64,000 bases of DNA from Bacteroidota bacterium (GCA_030706635.1 JAUZOD010000016.1:1-64000), one strand, 5' to 3'; shown: positions 24,695-34,079, counted from the first letter of the stretch. Translations and numbers: made by a program. Notes: generated by a model not told the origin, from the letters alone.

Positions 24695-26062
24695 CTATTT
24701 CATTTCCGCAAAGTATCGATGAAAGTAAGGGATGGTCTCAATGCCTTTGTAAAAATTGGCAATATCGAATTTTTCATTGGGAGAATGCAGGTTGTCACTG
24801 TCCAGACCGAATCCCATGAAAACGATCTTGATTCCGAGTTCTTTTTCCAGCAGCGAACAGATCGGAATGCTTCCGCCACCCCGGACGGGCACCGGTTTTT
24901 TGCCGAAGGTGGTTTCAATGGCTTTTTCAGCTGCCAGATAACCTTTTGAGTCCAACGGCGTGAGATAAGGCTCTCCACCATGAAGTTCGAACGCGTTAAC
25001 GGCGACAGACCCGGGCGCAATCTGTTTAAAATAATCCAGCAGCAGCCGGGTTATTTTTTCGGAAGATTGATTGGGAACCAACCGCGCCGAAATTTTAGCA
25101 AAAGCTTTAGAGGGTAAAACTGTTTTGGAACCTTCTCCCTGATATCCTCCCCAAATGCCGTTCAATTCCAGTGTTGGTCTTATCCCCGTACGCTCATTGC
25201 TGGTATATCCCTTTTCACCCCAGAGATCTTTTACACCCAGATCCGCTTTGTATTCTTTTTCATCAAAGGGGGCTTGCGCCATTTTTTTTCTGTCTTCGGC
25301 AGATGATTCCAATACGTCATCATAAAATCGGGGAATGCAGATGTGGTTGTTTTCGTCGTGGCAGCTGGCGATCATCCGGGCGAGAATGGTTATAGGGTTG
25401 GCAACGGCCCCTCCGTAAACGCCGCTGTGCAAGTCCCGGTTGGGACCGGTCACTTCAACCTGTATATAGGCCAGGCCGCGCACGCCGGTATCAATGGAAG
25501 GGGTGTTGAGACTGATCATAGAGGTGTCACTGATCAGGATCACATCCGCTTTTAACAGGTCCTTATGCGTTTTGATGAATGTGCCCAGACTGGGCGAACC
25601 AATTTCTTCTTCTCCTTCTATGATGAATTTGATATTCCCGGGAATCTTTCCGCATTGGTTCATGATTTCAAGTGCCTTTACGTGCATGAAAAATTGTCCC
25701 TTGTCATCGGCAGATCCGCGGGCAAAGATTTTTCCATCGCGGATGTCAGGTTCAAAAGGGGCGCTTTTCCAGAGTTCCAATGGATCGGGCGGTTGAACAT
25801 CGTAGTGTCCATACACCAAAACCGTCGGTTTCGAAGGATCCACTATTTTCTCTCCGTAAACAAGCGGATGCCCGTCAGTTTCATAGATCACAGCCTTACC
25901 GGCACCGGCCTGCAATAAGGCTTCTTTTACGGCCTCAGCGCAAGTTTGCATGTCGGCCTTGTGGTTACTTTCTGCACTCACGGATGGAATTCTCAGCAAT
26001 CCAAGTAATTCTTCCAGAAATCTGTCTTTATTTTCTTCCTGATATTGTTTCCAGGTTTGCAT
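24695..26062 (-). CDS. M20 family metallo-dipeptidase
   Basis: This 455-residue peptidase belongs to the M20 carnosinase-like group, which cleaves dipeptides with two zinc ions. Ligands and catalytic residues are visible: H86 and D88 in VYGHYDVQP, the bridging aspartate in GSADDKG (about 119), the general base in EGEEEIGS (about 152), and a late histidine in SDNLHSPNEKF. A dimerisation domain lies at about 200-320. No signal peptide is present, so it should be cytoplasmic. No specific substrate can be assigned. Confidence 0.9.
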   Translation of the reverse strand: MQTWKQYQEENKDRFLEELLGLLRIPSVSAESNHKADMQTCAEAVKEALLQAGAGKAVIYETDGHPLVYGEKIVDPSKPTVLVYGHYDVQPPDPLELWKSAPFEPDIRDGKIFARGSADDKGQFFMHVKALEIMNQCGKIPGNIKFIIEGEEEIGSPSLGTFIKTHKDLLKADVILISDTSMISLNTPSIDTGVRGLAYIQVEVTGPNRDLHSGVYGGAVANPITILARMIASCHDENNHICIPRFYDDVLESSAEDRKKMAQAPFDEKEYKADLGVKDLWGEKGYTSNERTGIRPTLELNGIWGGYQGEGSKTVLPSKAFAKISARLVPNQSSEKITRLLLDYFKQIAPGSVAVNAFELHGGEPYLTPLDSKGYLAAEKAIETTFGKKPVPVRGGGSIPICSLLEKELGIKIVFMGFGLDSDNLHSPNEKFDIANFYKGIETIPYFHRYFAEMK

Positions 26063-26122
26063 AAATGATTAATTTAATGACTTGGGTAAAAAAGAATGTA
26101 ATTAGTCATGCGAAATTAGCAT

Positions 26123-27118
26123 TCATCCGGGAGTTGAAGAATCATGCTTTTTATTCGGAATGATATTTTCCATTTTCCACTCGATTCGTTTGGTAAAAGG
26201 ATGTTGTCTCACCTTACAATCCTTTTTGATGCAAATGGGGCAGCAATGCGGTGTGCAATCGTCTGCATGCACAAAAAATTCCACTGCCGGACCGAATTCT
26301 TTCTCAATCAGTTTTCTAAGCATATCCACTTCGGCATGTGCTTCGCGCACGTTAAAAAACCAGGGTACGGTCATGTGGCAGTCAATATGCAGAATATTGC
26401 CGAATTTGATCACCCGCAGATTGTGTATGTCAATCCAGTTCTGCTGCCGGTTGTGGTTCAGCTGGTCAATCAGTTTAACCAGGATGATATCATCTGCCTC
26501 ATCCATAATGCCGGCAACGGATTTACGGGCAATGCGGTAGCCGATGAACATGATTACGAGAGACATGATGATGGCCACGATGCTATCCACCTGCTGGATT
26601 CCCGTAAAGTAAATGAGCAGCAACCCGACGATGATGGCCAGCGTGGAATAAGTATCCGACTGCAGGTGTTGTCCGCTGGCTTCCAAAGCATCCGACCTGT
26701 TGACGCGTCCTTTTCTTATGGCGATAAAACCCACGATAAAGTTGATGACGGCAGAAATGGCGACCAGGTAGATTCCTTTGGTCAGCTGCAGCAATTCCTG
26801 GGGATAAAAAATATGGTAAACGGCTTCATAGATGATAAAGATTCCTGCCAGCATGATTAGTGTGCCTTCAATGGCAGCCGAGAGAAATTCTGCTTTACCA
26901 TGACCATAGGGGTGATTGAGATCCCGTGGTTTATAGGCTATGGATAAACTGTATAAACCCACAAATCCGGCAATCACATTCACAATGCTTTCCAGCGCAT
27001 CGGTTAATATCGCTACGGAACGGGTGAGGTACCAGGCCAGTATTTTAATGCTGAACAATACCATCGCAATCACCACGATCCAAAATTGCAGCCGGATGTT
27101 TTGTTTGCCTTTATCCAC
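26123..27118 (-). CDS. Cation diffusion facilitator metal exporter with Cys/His-rich tail
   Basis: This is a proton-coupled divalent-metal exporter of the inner membrane with six helices and a C-terminal cytoplasmic domain. I start it at the GTG at 27118 (331 residues); the longer TTG start at 27136 lies within a -7 box. Motifs are TDALESIVN in helix 2, NHPYGHGKAEF, and ASGQHLQSD in helix 5. The helix 2 metal site has S where YiiP has its second aspartate. Unusually, the C-terminus carries CTPHCCPICIKKDC (about residues 288-301), a likely extra metal-binding segment. Zn, Fe or Co/Ni specificity cannot be told from the sequence. Confidence 0.85.
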   Translation of the reverse strand: MDKGKQNIRLQFWIVVIAMVLFSIKILAWYLTRSVAILTDALESIVNVIAGFVGLYSLSIAYKPRDLNHPYGHGKAEFLSAAIEGTLIMLAGIFIIYEAVYHIFYPQELLQLTKGIYLVAISAVINFIVGFIAIRKGRVNRSDALEASGQHLQSDTYSTLAIIVGLLLIYFTGIQQVDSIVAIIMSLVIMFIGYRIARKSVAGIMDEADDIILVKLIDQLNHNRQQNWIDIHNLRVIKFGNILHIDCHMTVPWFFNVREAHAEVDMLRKLIEKEFGPAVEFFVHADDCTPHCCPICIKKDCKVRQHPFTKRIEWKMENIIPNKKHDSSTPG

Positions 27119-27133
27119 AAAAAAAATTGTCAG

Positions 27134-27141
27134 CAAATGTA
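27134..27141 (-). promoter_or_regulatory. -7 box of the CDF exporter (TACATTTG on the - strand)
   Basis: CAAATGTA on the + strand is an exact reverse complement of TAnnTTTG. It overlaps the TTG at 27136 and lies 15 nt before the GTG at 27118, which settles the start choice in favour of the GTG. Confidence 0.5.
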
Positions 27142-27195
27142 AACGGAATCGGATGGAAAGATTCTACGGCTGAAAAATAAATTCTGCACGAAAGA

Positions 27196-28629
27196 TCAGG
27201 CTTCCTTTGATGTTTTCTTTCCGGAGGTCAGGAATTTCCGGAAGTAACGGTAATAAAATTCCTTGTTGAATAGCTGGGAATCATTCATGGCTTTATAAGT
27301 GAGGAAAATGCCCAGCGGTAAAAGGGTGTAGGTTGCCATCCACATACCGGCGATCGGCTGCATGACATCCTGTTTTACAAATTTTCTTCCGAAATTATTG
27401 AGCAGGAAAAAAATTACAAAAAAGATTACAGCAAAGATCAGTGGCATACCGATCCCCCCTTTCCGGATGATCGAACCCAGAGGCGCACCAATCAGGAACA
27501 GAACGAGGCAGGCGATGGACATGGTGATTTTCTCATGCCAGGCCATCAGATGCAGGCGCAGGTTGGTGCGGTCGTTTTCGTAAGCAATAGCGGCCAGATC
27601 GAAATTCGATTTCAGGTTATTAACGGTATTAAAAACCCGTTCGAGTACAGGTCGCCTGGCGGAATCAGGAAGGATTGTCTGGAATGAGTCTGTTTTCAAG
27701 ACCAGGGCCTGGGCCTTCCAGGGACTGTCCAGGTAGGGAATTGTACGCAAAACAGAGCGGAACGTACCGTAAGATTGTTTCCGGTAAGCGCCGGTAGTAT
27801 GCTCAATGGAATCGATGGTTGTTCCGAGTTGGCGCATATTCAGCATCTGATAATTATTTTTAAATGCGCTGTCGTCGGTTTTATTCAGTTTAAAAGAACT
27901 CAGGTCGAATACTTTTTTATATTCAACGAAGCCCATGCGGATCAATTCGGTATTAATCGAATTGCGTGGCCCCTTGACCTGGTAGTTCCAGCCATTCTTC
28001 AGGTTAAATTCCAGAAATTTTTTATCGGGTGAAATGGTCATTTTTCCACTTTCTGCAATAGTGGCAAAATCCTGAAGAAGACTGTAATTATGCTGGAAAA
28101 TCAGGATGTCATGGATAGTTGCACCATCCTTTTCCTTCTTTCCGATCTTGATGATGTATCCGTCGATCTTGTCATAAAATACCCCTTCTTTGATATCAAA
28201 TGCGGGTTTGGAGACGATGATGTCATATTTCATAGTCTGCATTTTCAACTGCGCGACCGGAATAATATAGTTATTAAAAAGATAGGCGATACCGCAAATA
28301 AAAAGAGAGGTTATAAAAAGCGGTTGCATGAATCGCAGCAATGGAATGCCCGCCGATTTAATTGCGACCAGCTCAAAGGTCTCTCCCAGATTCCCGAAGG
28401 TCATAATAGACGACAGCAGCACGGCCAGCGGCAGCGCGAGGGGTACAAGGGTCGCACAGACGTATAAGATAAATCGTGCGATCGTGAGCAGGTCCAGTCC
28501 TTTACCCACAATATCATCTATATACAGCCAGAAAAACTGCAGGACCAGAACGAACAGGGTGATGAAAAAAGTAGCAATGAATGGGCCGATGAACGCCTTA
28601 ACGATCAGTTTGTCAAGCTTTTTTATCAC
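27196..28629 (-). CDS. LptF/LptG family lipopolysaccharide export permease
   Basis: The 477-residue protein is a YjgP/YjgQ permease. LptF and LptG form the membrane part of the LptB2FG ABC transporter that pulls lipopolysaccharide from the inner membrane. It has the family start KKLDKLIVKAFIGPF, helices at about 12-40, 52-85 and 97-125, a periplasmic beta-jellyroll domain (about 140-270) and three C-terminal helices from about 375. The insert between jellyroll and final helices is longer than in E. coli, which is usual in this phylum. Start is GTG at 28629 with a -7 box 35 bp upstream. A second permease gene is not in view. Confidence 0.88.
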   Translation of the reverse strand: MIKKLDKLIVKAFIGPFIATFFITLFVLVLQFFWLYIDDIVGKGLDLLTIARFILYVCATLVPLALPLAVLLSSIMTFGNLGETFELVAIKSAGIPLLRFMQPLFITSLFICGIAYLFNNYIIPVAQLKMQTMKYDIIVSKPAFDIKEGVFYDKIDGYIIKIGKKEKDGATIHDILIFQHNYSLLQDFATIAESGKMTISPDKKFLEFNLKNGWNYQVKGPRNSINTELIRMGFVEYKKVFDLSSFKLNKTDDSAFKNNYQMLNMRQLGTTIDSIEHTTGAYRKQSYGTFRSVLRTIPYLDSPWKAQALVLKTDSFQTILPDSARRPVLERVFNTVNNLKSNFDLAAIAYENDRTNLRLHLMAWHEKITMSIACLVLFLIGAPLGSIIRKGGIGMPLIFAVIFFVIFFLLNNFGRKFVKQDVMQPIAGMWMATYTLLPLGIFLTYKAMNDSQLFNKEFYYRYFRKFLTSGKKTSKEA

Positions 28630-28664
28630 GCCAAAAATTTCCGGTTAGAACAAAATAAGAAAGG

Positions 28665-28672
28665 CAAAAATA
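28665..28672 (-). promoter_or_regulatory. -7 box of the LptF/G gene (TATTTTTG on the - strand)
   Basis: CAAAAATA on the + strand is an exact reverse complement of TAnnTTTG and would give a leader of about 30 nt before the GTG at 28629. No -33 element is found at the right distance. Confidence 0.45.
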
Positions 28673-28735
28673 GCGTATTCTGCACTCGAGCCGGGAACCA
28701 AAACCGACTGCGAAACCTAATCCGTAGTTAAAAAA

Positions 28736-29116
28736 CTAATTCCCGAGACGATGAAAAAGATCCTTTACCTGGTAACTCCAGAGTTGGGTTTGATCTTTAA
28801 TGTCTTTTTTGTCCGCAAAATCCTTGATCAGCAATATTGTTTGATTGGTGATGTCGGACTTTTCGATACGGAATTCAAAAAATTCTTCTTTGGGTGAATC
28901 GGACCAGTGAAAACGGATATATTTTTCTATTTCGCTTTCCATAACCTCCGCCTTGGTGGTGGAACCGTTCCAGGAGAAACTGAAAATATTATCGCGCTCA
29001 TCCACCTTATCGGCAAACCATTCCTGAAGTCCGGCCGGAGTACTCAAAAACTCGTATAAAATGGAAGGCGGGCATTTTAACGAATATTCTAATGTGAACT
29101 GCTGTTTCTTACTCAT
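28736..29116 (-). CDS. START-like / SRPBCC domain protein
   Basis: The 126-residue protein is a single helix-grip domain of the Bacteroidota START-like type, related to AHSA1/SRPBCC proteins. Visible parts are FTLEYSLKCPPSILYEFLSTPAGLQEWFADKV at the N-terminus, the FSFSWNGSTTKAEV strands and a C-terminal helix. Members bind small hydrophobic ligands or act as chaperone partners; no ligand is known for this group. It stands alone with 106 bp before the LptF/G gene. Confidence 0.8.
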   Translation of the reverse strand: MSKKQQFTLEYSLKCPPSILYEFLSTPAGLQEWFADKVDERDNIFSFSWNGSTTKAEVMESEIEKYIRFHWSDSPKEEFFEFRIEKSDITNQTILLIKDFADKKDIKDQTQLWSYQVKDLFHRLGN

Positions 29117-29413
29117 CTATATTGCTATTGATCGTGGGCTGCAATTATAGATAAATATTTCAAGCCCTGAAATTTTTTTTAATTCCCCGAAAGCATTGAT
29201 TATGAGCATATCATGAACTCTAAAATGGGGAATCCGCTGAGAACCAGCCCTTTACCCTGAATATGGTTTGGTGTTTTCCTTCCAAATGGTTATATTGTTT
29301 AGCTGAAACTGAATCTTTTAACTGTTAAATAAGAAAAGATTCATTTATGCGTTTTTAGTGTTCATGTATCTGTTAAACCCTTTGAATCTAAAACCCCTAA
29401 AAAAAACCTGCCT
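29117..29413. other. 297-bp intergenic region upstream of the primary sigma factor gene
   Basis: This is the divergent region between the START-like gene and rpoD. It is AT-rich, with a homopolymer T run near 29172-29179. I see no exact TAnnTTTG for rpoD, no tRNA and no clear terminator. It probably holds a long rpoD leader and promoters that diverge from consensus. Confidence 0.5.
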
Positions 29414-30289
29414 ATGAGTATGCGTCAACTCAAGATCACGAAAAGTATCACCAATCGTGAATCTCAGAGCTTGGAAAAGTACCTGCAGGAGATCGGAAAA
29501 GTGGAATTGATCACACCGGAAGAAGAGGTCAAGCTCGCTATCCGTATTAAGCAGGGTGATCAAAAAGCCCTGGACAAACTCACCAAAGCCAATCTTCGTT
29601 TCGTAGTTTCTGTAGCCAAACAGTATCAAAACCAGGGATTAACCCTGCCCGACCTTATTAATGAAGGTAATTTGGGCTTAATTAAGGCCGCTCAGCGGTT
29701 CGATGAAACGCGTGGTTTCAAATTTATTTCCTATGCCGTTTGGTGGATCCGCCAAAGTATTCTCCAGGCACTCGCCGAGCAGTCGCGCATTGTGCGACTT
29801 CCATTGAATAAAGTCGGGCTGACCAACCGCATCCAGAAAGCATATTCACTGCTGGAACAGCAGTTTGAGCGGGAACCCTCCCCCGAAGAGCTGGCGGAAG
29901 TGCTGGAACTGGATATCGAGGAGGTTTCTTCTACCCTGGGCATCGGTGGCAGGCACATCAGTGTGGATACGCCGCTTTCCGAGGGAGAAGATAACACCCT
30001 GATTGACGTAATGATCAACCCGAATGCAGAGAGCGCCTCAGGCAATCTGGACTATAACGAATCTCTGAAAACGGATATCGACCGTTCGCTCAGAACGCTT
30101 ACCGAGCGCCAGAAGGAAGTGATCTGCTTTTTCTTTGGTATCGGGGTGGACCATCCGATGAGCCTGGAAGACATCGGTGACCGGTTTAGTCTCACCCGGG
30201 AGAGGGTAAGGCAGATAAAAGACAAAGCTATCACCAAGCTGAGAAGCAATTCGGGCGCCAAATCGCTCCGGAACTATCTGGGCATTTAA
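29414..30289 (+). CDS. rpoD: Primary sigma factor RpoD/SigA (Bacteroidota type)
   Basis: This is the housekeeping sigma factor. At 291 residues it lacks the acidic region 1.1 of proteobacterial sigma70, as is usual for Bacteroidota. It starts at region 1.2 ([16 protein letters not shown]), followed by region 2 ([42 protein letters not shown]), region 3 and the region 4.2 helix-turn-helix ([20 protein letters not shown]). The ATG at 29420, giving MRQLKITKS, may be the true start. This factor reads the TAnnTTTG/TTTG promoters seen in this window. Confidence 0.96.
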   Translation: MSMRQLKITKSITNRESQSLEKYLQEIGKVELITPEEEVKLAIRIKQGDQKALDKLTKANLRFVVSVAKQYQNQGLTLPDLINEGNLGLIKAAQRFDETRGFKFISYAVWWIRQSILQALAEQSRIVRLPLNKVGLTNRIQKAYSLLEQQFEREPSPEELAEVLELDIEEVSSTLGIGGRHISVDTPLSEGEDNTLIDVMINPNAESASGNLDYNESLKTDIDRSLRTLTERQKEVICFFFGIGVDHPMSLEDIGDRFSLTRERVRQIKDKAITKLRSNSGAKSLRNYLGI

Positions 30290-30333
30290 TCAATAAATCA
30301 GTTAATTTGAGATAATATTACACTTCATTTTCT

Positions 30334-30341
30334 TACTTTTG
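30334..30341 (+). promoter_or_regulatory. -7 box TACTTTTG upstream of ffh
   Basis: The octamer is an exact TAnnTTTG match 77 bp before the ffh ATG. A TTTG at 30306-30309 lies 24 bp upstream, rather far for a -33 element. Confidence 0.45.
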
Positions 30342-30417
30342 CCTTTCTGAAAAACGTGGATACAACAGATGTTTATTCACGTTTTTTATTTTCATCAACC
30401 ATCGTGATCCAGGGAAT

Positions 30418-31740
30418 ATGTTTGAAAATTTAAGTGAGAAACTCGACTCCGCATTTAAGCAGCTTAAGGGCCAGGGAAGAATTACTGAGCTCAATGTAGC
30501 GGCGACCGTTAAGGAGATCCGGCGCGCACTCATAGACGCTGATGTAAACTTTAAGATCGCCAAGGAATTTACCGATACCATCAGGGAAAAAGCCATGGGG
30601 GAGAAAGTGATATCGGCTGTGAGCCCGGGGCAACTCATGACTAAGATCGTAAAAGACGAACTGGCCCGTCTGATGGGAGGCGATGAAGCCGTGTTTCAGG
30701 CCAAAGGGAATCCGGCGGTAATACTGATCGCCGGTTTGCAGGGATCCGGTAAAACAACTTTCAGCGGCAAACTGGCCCATTACCTCAAAACACAAAAAGG
30801 ATTTGCACCCCTGCTGGTGGCGGCCGATGTTTACCGACCTGCTGCCATAGAACAGCTAAGAATATTGGGAGAACAGATTGGTGTTGAAGTATTCACGGTT
30901 CCGGATAGCCAGGATCCTGTCGCCATTGCCAGGCAGGCCGTAGCAGAAGCTAAAAGCCGTAACAAAAATGTGGTGATTGTGGATACTGCGGGCAGGTTGG
31001 CGGTGGATGAAGTCATGATGACGGAAGTGTCAGAAATTAAAAAAGCGGTCAGTCCCCAGGAGATTCTGTTCGTAGTGGATTCGATGACCGGACAGGATGC
31101 CGTGAACACCGCCAAAGCATTTAATGACCGGCTTGATTTTACCGGAGTTGTGCTGACCAAGCTCGACGGAGATACCCGGGGAGGAGCTGCCCTGTCCATC
31201 AGATACACAGTAAACAAACCCATTAAATTTGTCAGCAGCGGGGAGAAAATGGAGACGCTGGACGTGTTTTATCCTGAACGGATGGCGCAGCGTATTCTGG
31301 GCATGGGGGATATTACCACCCTGGTGGAAAAAGCGCAGGCGAATTTTGACGAGGTGCAGGCAAAGAAACTGGAAAAGAAAATCAGGAAAAACCAGTTTGA
31401 TTTTGAGGATTTTCGGATGCAACTCGACCAGATCCGTAAGATGGGAAATATCAAAGACCTGCTGGGTATGATTCCTGGTGTTGGTAAAGCGGTAAAAGAT
31501 ATTGACATCAGCAATGATTCCTTTAAAGGGATCGAAGCAATGATCGGTTCTATGACGCCATTCGAACGTGCCAATCCGGATGTTATTGACCAAAGCAGAA
31601 GGAAGCGGATTGCATCCGGAAGCGGTAAGGATATTCAGGATGTAAATGCCTTTATGAAGCAGTTTGAACAGATGAAACAGATGATGAAAACAATGAATAA
31701 GATGCCGATGGGCGGCGCTTTTGGCTTGGGTAAACGTTAA
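30418..31740 (+). CDS. ffh: Signal recognition particle protein Ffh
   Basis: Ffh binds signal sequences on ribosomes and, with 4.5S RNA, delivers them to FtsY at the membrane. The 440-residue protein has the N domain, the GTPase G domain with P-loop GLQGSGKTT at about 106-114, DTAGRL, the TKLDGD motif, and the methionine-rich M domain with GMIPGVGK and SGSGKDIQDVNAFMKQF. Length and order are canonical. The 4.5S RNA gene is not adjacent. Confidence 0.97.
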   Translation: MFENLSEKLDSAFKQLKGQGRITELNVAATVKEIRRALIDADVNFKIAKEFTDTIREKAMGEKVISAVSPGQLMTKIVKDELARLMGGDEAVFQAKGNPAVILIAGLQGSGKTTFSGKLAHYLKTQKGFAPLLVAADVYRPAAIEQLRILGEQIGVEVFTVPDSQDPVAIARQAVAEAKSRNKNVVIVDTAGRLAVDEVMMTEVSEIKKAVSPQEILFVVDSMTGQDAVNTAKAFNDRLDFTGVVLTKLDGDTRGGAALSIRYTVNKPIKFVSSGEKMETLDVFYPERMAQRILGMGDITTLVEKAQANFDEVQAKKLEKKIRKNQFDFEDFRMQLDQIRKMGNIKDLLGMIPGVGKAVKDIDISNDSFKGIEAMIGSMTPFERANPDVIDQSRRKRIASGSGKDIQDVNAFMKQFEQMKQMMKTMNKMPMGGAFGLGKR

Positions 31741-31773
31741 ATTCGCCGATCATCAAAAAATCCCGGTAAAGTA

Positions 31774-31805
31774 TTCGACATTTTATACCTGATGTATTAC
31801 ATTTG
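31774..31805 (+). promoter_or_regulatory. Promoter of rpsP (-33 TTCG, -7 TACATTTG)
   Basis: TACATTTG at 31798-31805 matches TAnnTTTG exactly; TTCG at 31774-31777 lies 20 bp upstream and matches three of four bases of TTTG. The leader to the rpsP ATG would be about 68 nt. Confidence 0.5.
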
Positions 31806-31877
31806 CGGTATAAGATTGCTTCTTGCAATCAGTAGAAATAAACCTTATTTAATAACGCATTTAAATTTTTATTTAAG

Positions 31878-32324
31878 ATGCCAGTAAAAATCAGACTCCA
31901 GAGACATGGGTCTAAGAAAAGACCATTTTATTTCATCGTGGTCGCCGACGTGAGGGCGCCGAGAGATGGCAAGTTCATTCAGAAAATTGGTACGTACAAT
32001 CCATTAACAGTTCCTGCATCCGTTCAGCTGGATCGCCAGAAGGCGCTCGATTGGCTGCATAAAGGAGCGCAGCCGACCGATACGGTTCGGCGCATCCTCT
32101 CTTATAAGGGGGTTCTATACCTGAAACACCTGTTGCGCGGCGTAACACTCGGATTGTTTGATGAAGCAGCGGCCATGGAAAAATTTTCCAAATGGCATAG
32201 CGAACACGAACTTCAGGTTAAAAAACGCCAGGAAGATAATCGCAGGGCAAGACCCGGCGGAAGGCGTGGACCCGCTCCCGCAAGAAGAGTGGAAAGAAAA
32301 CAAGAGAACGAAACATCCGGTTAA
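31878..32324 (+). CDS. rpsP: 30S ribosomal protein S16
   Basis: S16 is an assembly protein of the 30S body. The conserved core occupies residues 1-80 ([47 protein letters not shown]). The protein runs to 148 residues, about 60 more than in most bacteria; the extension has a [16 protein letters not shown] segment typical of Bacteroidota and a highly charged Arg/Gly/Pro-rich tail that is probably disordered. rimM follows after a terminator. Confidence 0.96.
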   Translation: MPVKIRLQRHGSKKRPFYFIVVADVRAPRDGKFIQKIGTYNPLTVPASVQLDRQKALDWLHKGAQPTDTVRRILSYKGVLYLKHLLRGVTLGLFDEAAAMEKFSKWHSEHELQVKKRQEDNRRARPGGRRGPAPARRVERKQENETSG

Positions 32325-32345
32325 CCACAACTGAAAAAACGTTTG

Positions 32346-32380
32346 AGAGGCTATTTCCATTCCGGAATAGCCTCTTTTTA
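32346..32380 (+). terminator. Rho-independent terminator after rpsP
   Basis: A perfect 10-bp stem, AGAGGCTATT (32346-32355) with AATAGCCTCT (32366-32375), has a 10-nt loop and is followed by TTTTA. It lies between rpsP and rimM, so it should reduce rimM expression relative to the ribosomal gene. Confidence 0.85.
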
Positions 32381-32401
32381 TTAGAGCACAACGTATGCGC
32401 G

Positions 32402-32923
32402 ATGGATAACCATTATAGAAATATCGGAAAGATTGTTTCCATCTTTGGCCTGAAGGGGGAAATGATCGTCCAGCATCACCTGGGAAATAAAATTTCTCCG
32501 GCAAAGATCAGAGTGATTTTCCTGGAACAGAAAAAAGAGGAACTCCTGCCATTTTTTATAAGTTCTGCCCGGAAAAAAAATGAAGATGAATTATTGGTGA
32601 AGCTGGAAGGCGTTGAAGATAAAGAAGCCGCTGCAAAATATTTACGGCGTGAAGTGTGGCTGCGGGCAGATGAGCTCAATGTACATACCCGGAAAGACAA
32701 TCCCATAGGATGGGTAGGATATCACGTATTTGATGCGGGGAAAGACCTCGGCCCGGTGCTGGAGGTGATCGAACAGCCCCACCAGGTGTTGTGCCGCCTG
32801 GAAATCCAGTCGCGCGAGGTATTGATTCCCGTAAATGAAGAGACGCTGGATAAAATGGATCATGCCGGTAAGAGGGTATTGCTAAACCTGCCTGACGGAT
32901 TACTGGCGGTTTATCTGGGATAG
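32402..32923 (+). CDS. rimM: Ribosome maturation factor RimM
   Basis: RimM assists maturation of the 30S head and binds S19. The 173-residue protein has the usual two barrels: the N-terminal IGKIVSIFGLKGEMIVQHH and the PRC-type C-terminal domain (about 95-170) with the LIPVNEETLDKMD stretch. Pairing with rpsP is a widespread arrangement. The terminator between the two genes suggests partial readthrough or a separate promoter. Confidence 0.93.
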   Translation: MDNHYRNIGKIVSIFGLKGEMIVQHHLGNKISPAKIRVIFLEQKKEELLPFFISSARKKNEDELLVKLEGVEDKEAAAKYLRREVWLRADELNVHTRKDNPIGWVGYHVFDAGKDLGPVLEVIEQPHQVLCRLEIQSREVLIPVNEETLDKMDHAGKRVLLNLPDGLLAVYLG

Positions 32924-32990
32924 AAGTGTTAAGATTTTGCATGCCGTTTCCGCGGCAAAATATATGCGCCGGAGATGCGTTCCTTCTGAT

Positions 32991-34079
32991 ATGATCTTTC
33001 TTCGTAACATCAGGATAGGGGTATGGGGGATTTGTTTCTTTCTCCTGGTTTGCACGGTTCGCTCGCAGCCCATTACCGGAATCTGGAAAGGGAAAATGGG
33101 ATCGTCCCGGGTGGAACTAAAACTGGTTAGAAAAGGCGACAGCCTAACCGGAACTTCTTATTATTACGATTCCAAAGACGACTACCGGCGCTATGCCGTA
33201 AAAGGATATTTCGATGACCGTGCTATGGATGTGGTCTGGTGGGACGATGTATTGCTGGAAGACCACACGTTCCGTCGGATCATCGGCTCCGGTCCGGGAG
33301 ATGCGCTCATGGCTGTAGCCGATTTTAATTGTCCGGGGGAAGGCATTATGAAAATGGACGGGAAGAGCTCGCTGCGCGATAATGAGCAGAAAGGCAATAA
33401 AGATCTGCACCTGGTGAAGGGTCCGAACGATCCGGTATTTCCGGATGAATGGGATTTCGTTCTGGATAATTATGCTTACAGCGTAAGCAATCCGGGCATC
33501 ATCGACAGCATTGAACGAATAGCATTTGCGCCTGCTCCCGTACCGGCAGGATATGAGGAAGCGCCACTTCCCGCGATGGCCCGGATGAAAAACAGACCGG
33601 TCGGTCAGCCGGAAACATCCGTTTTTCCCGAGTCATCCTTACCCGGAAAATCTGTTCCTGATCCCATTGTGCGCAGGGAACCCGAAAAGGAATTGCCCGC
33701 TGTGCCCGTGCCGGCTCTGACCAATGAACAAAAATTCAACAGCAGAACGAAAATATTACAGACCGTTATTCCGGTAAAGGGAGATTCCATTGAACTCCGG
33801 TTTTATGATAATGCGGAAATAGACGGGGATTCGATTGCGGTTTTTTTAAATGGACGCATGCTACGGGAGCATATCCTGCTGTCTGACCGGGCTTACAGTT
33901 TCAAGATCCCGGTGATTGATTTGCAGGCCGACAATGAACTTGTGATGGTTGCTGAAAATCTTGGAACCATTCCGCCCAATACTTCGCTAATGGTGGCCGT
34001 TGTTGGAGATAAGAAGTATGAAGCCCATCTCCAAAGTACGGAAGGCAGCAGCGCACTGGTGCGTTTAGTGAAACCCTGA
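32991..34079 (+). CDS. Exported two-domain protein of unknown function with a Pro-rich linker
   Basis: I start this gene at the ATG at 32991, which precedes a clear signal peptide (to about residue 26, ending CTVRSQ), giving 362 residues. The N-terminal domain (about 27-140) reads ITGIWKGKMGSSRVELKL and GDSLTGTSYYY, like small lipocalin-like beta domains that bind or sense ligands. A Pro-rich linker (about 180-250) follows, then a conserved-looking beta domain (about 250-362) with SIELRFYDNAEIDGDSIAVFLNG. I do not recognise a family with confidence. Its stop abuts the stop of the opposite gene (TGATCA). Confidence 0.7.
   Translation: MIFLRNIRIGVWGICFFLLVCTVRSQPITGIWKGKMGSSRVELKLVRKGDSLTGTSYYYDSKDDYRRYAVKGYFDDRAMDVVWWDDVLLEDHTFRRIIGSGPGDALMAVADFNCPGEGIMKMDGKSSLRDNEQKGNKDLHLVKGPNDPVFPDEWDFVLDNYAYSVSNPGIIDSIERIAFAPAPVPAGYEEAPLPAMARMKNRPVGQPETSVFPESSLPGKSVPDPIVRREPEKELPAVPVPALTNEQKFNSRTKILQTVIPVKGDSIELRFYDNAEIDGDSIAVFLNGRMLREHILLSDRAYSFKIPVIDLQADNELVMVAENLGTIPPNTSLMVAVVGDKKYEAHLQSTEGSSALVRLVKP

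Noticed and set aside
29117-29413. Possible RNA gene upstream of rpoD
   Set aside because: No tRNA-like cloverleaf, 4.5S, 6S or tmRNA signature found by eye.
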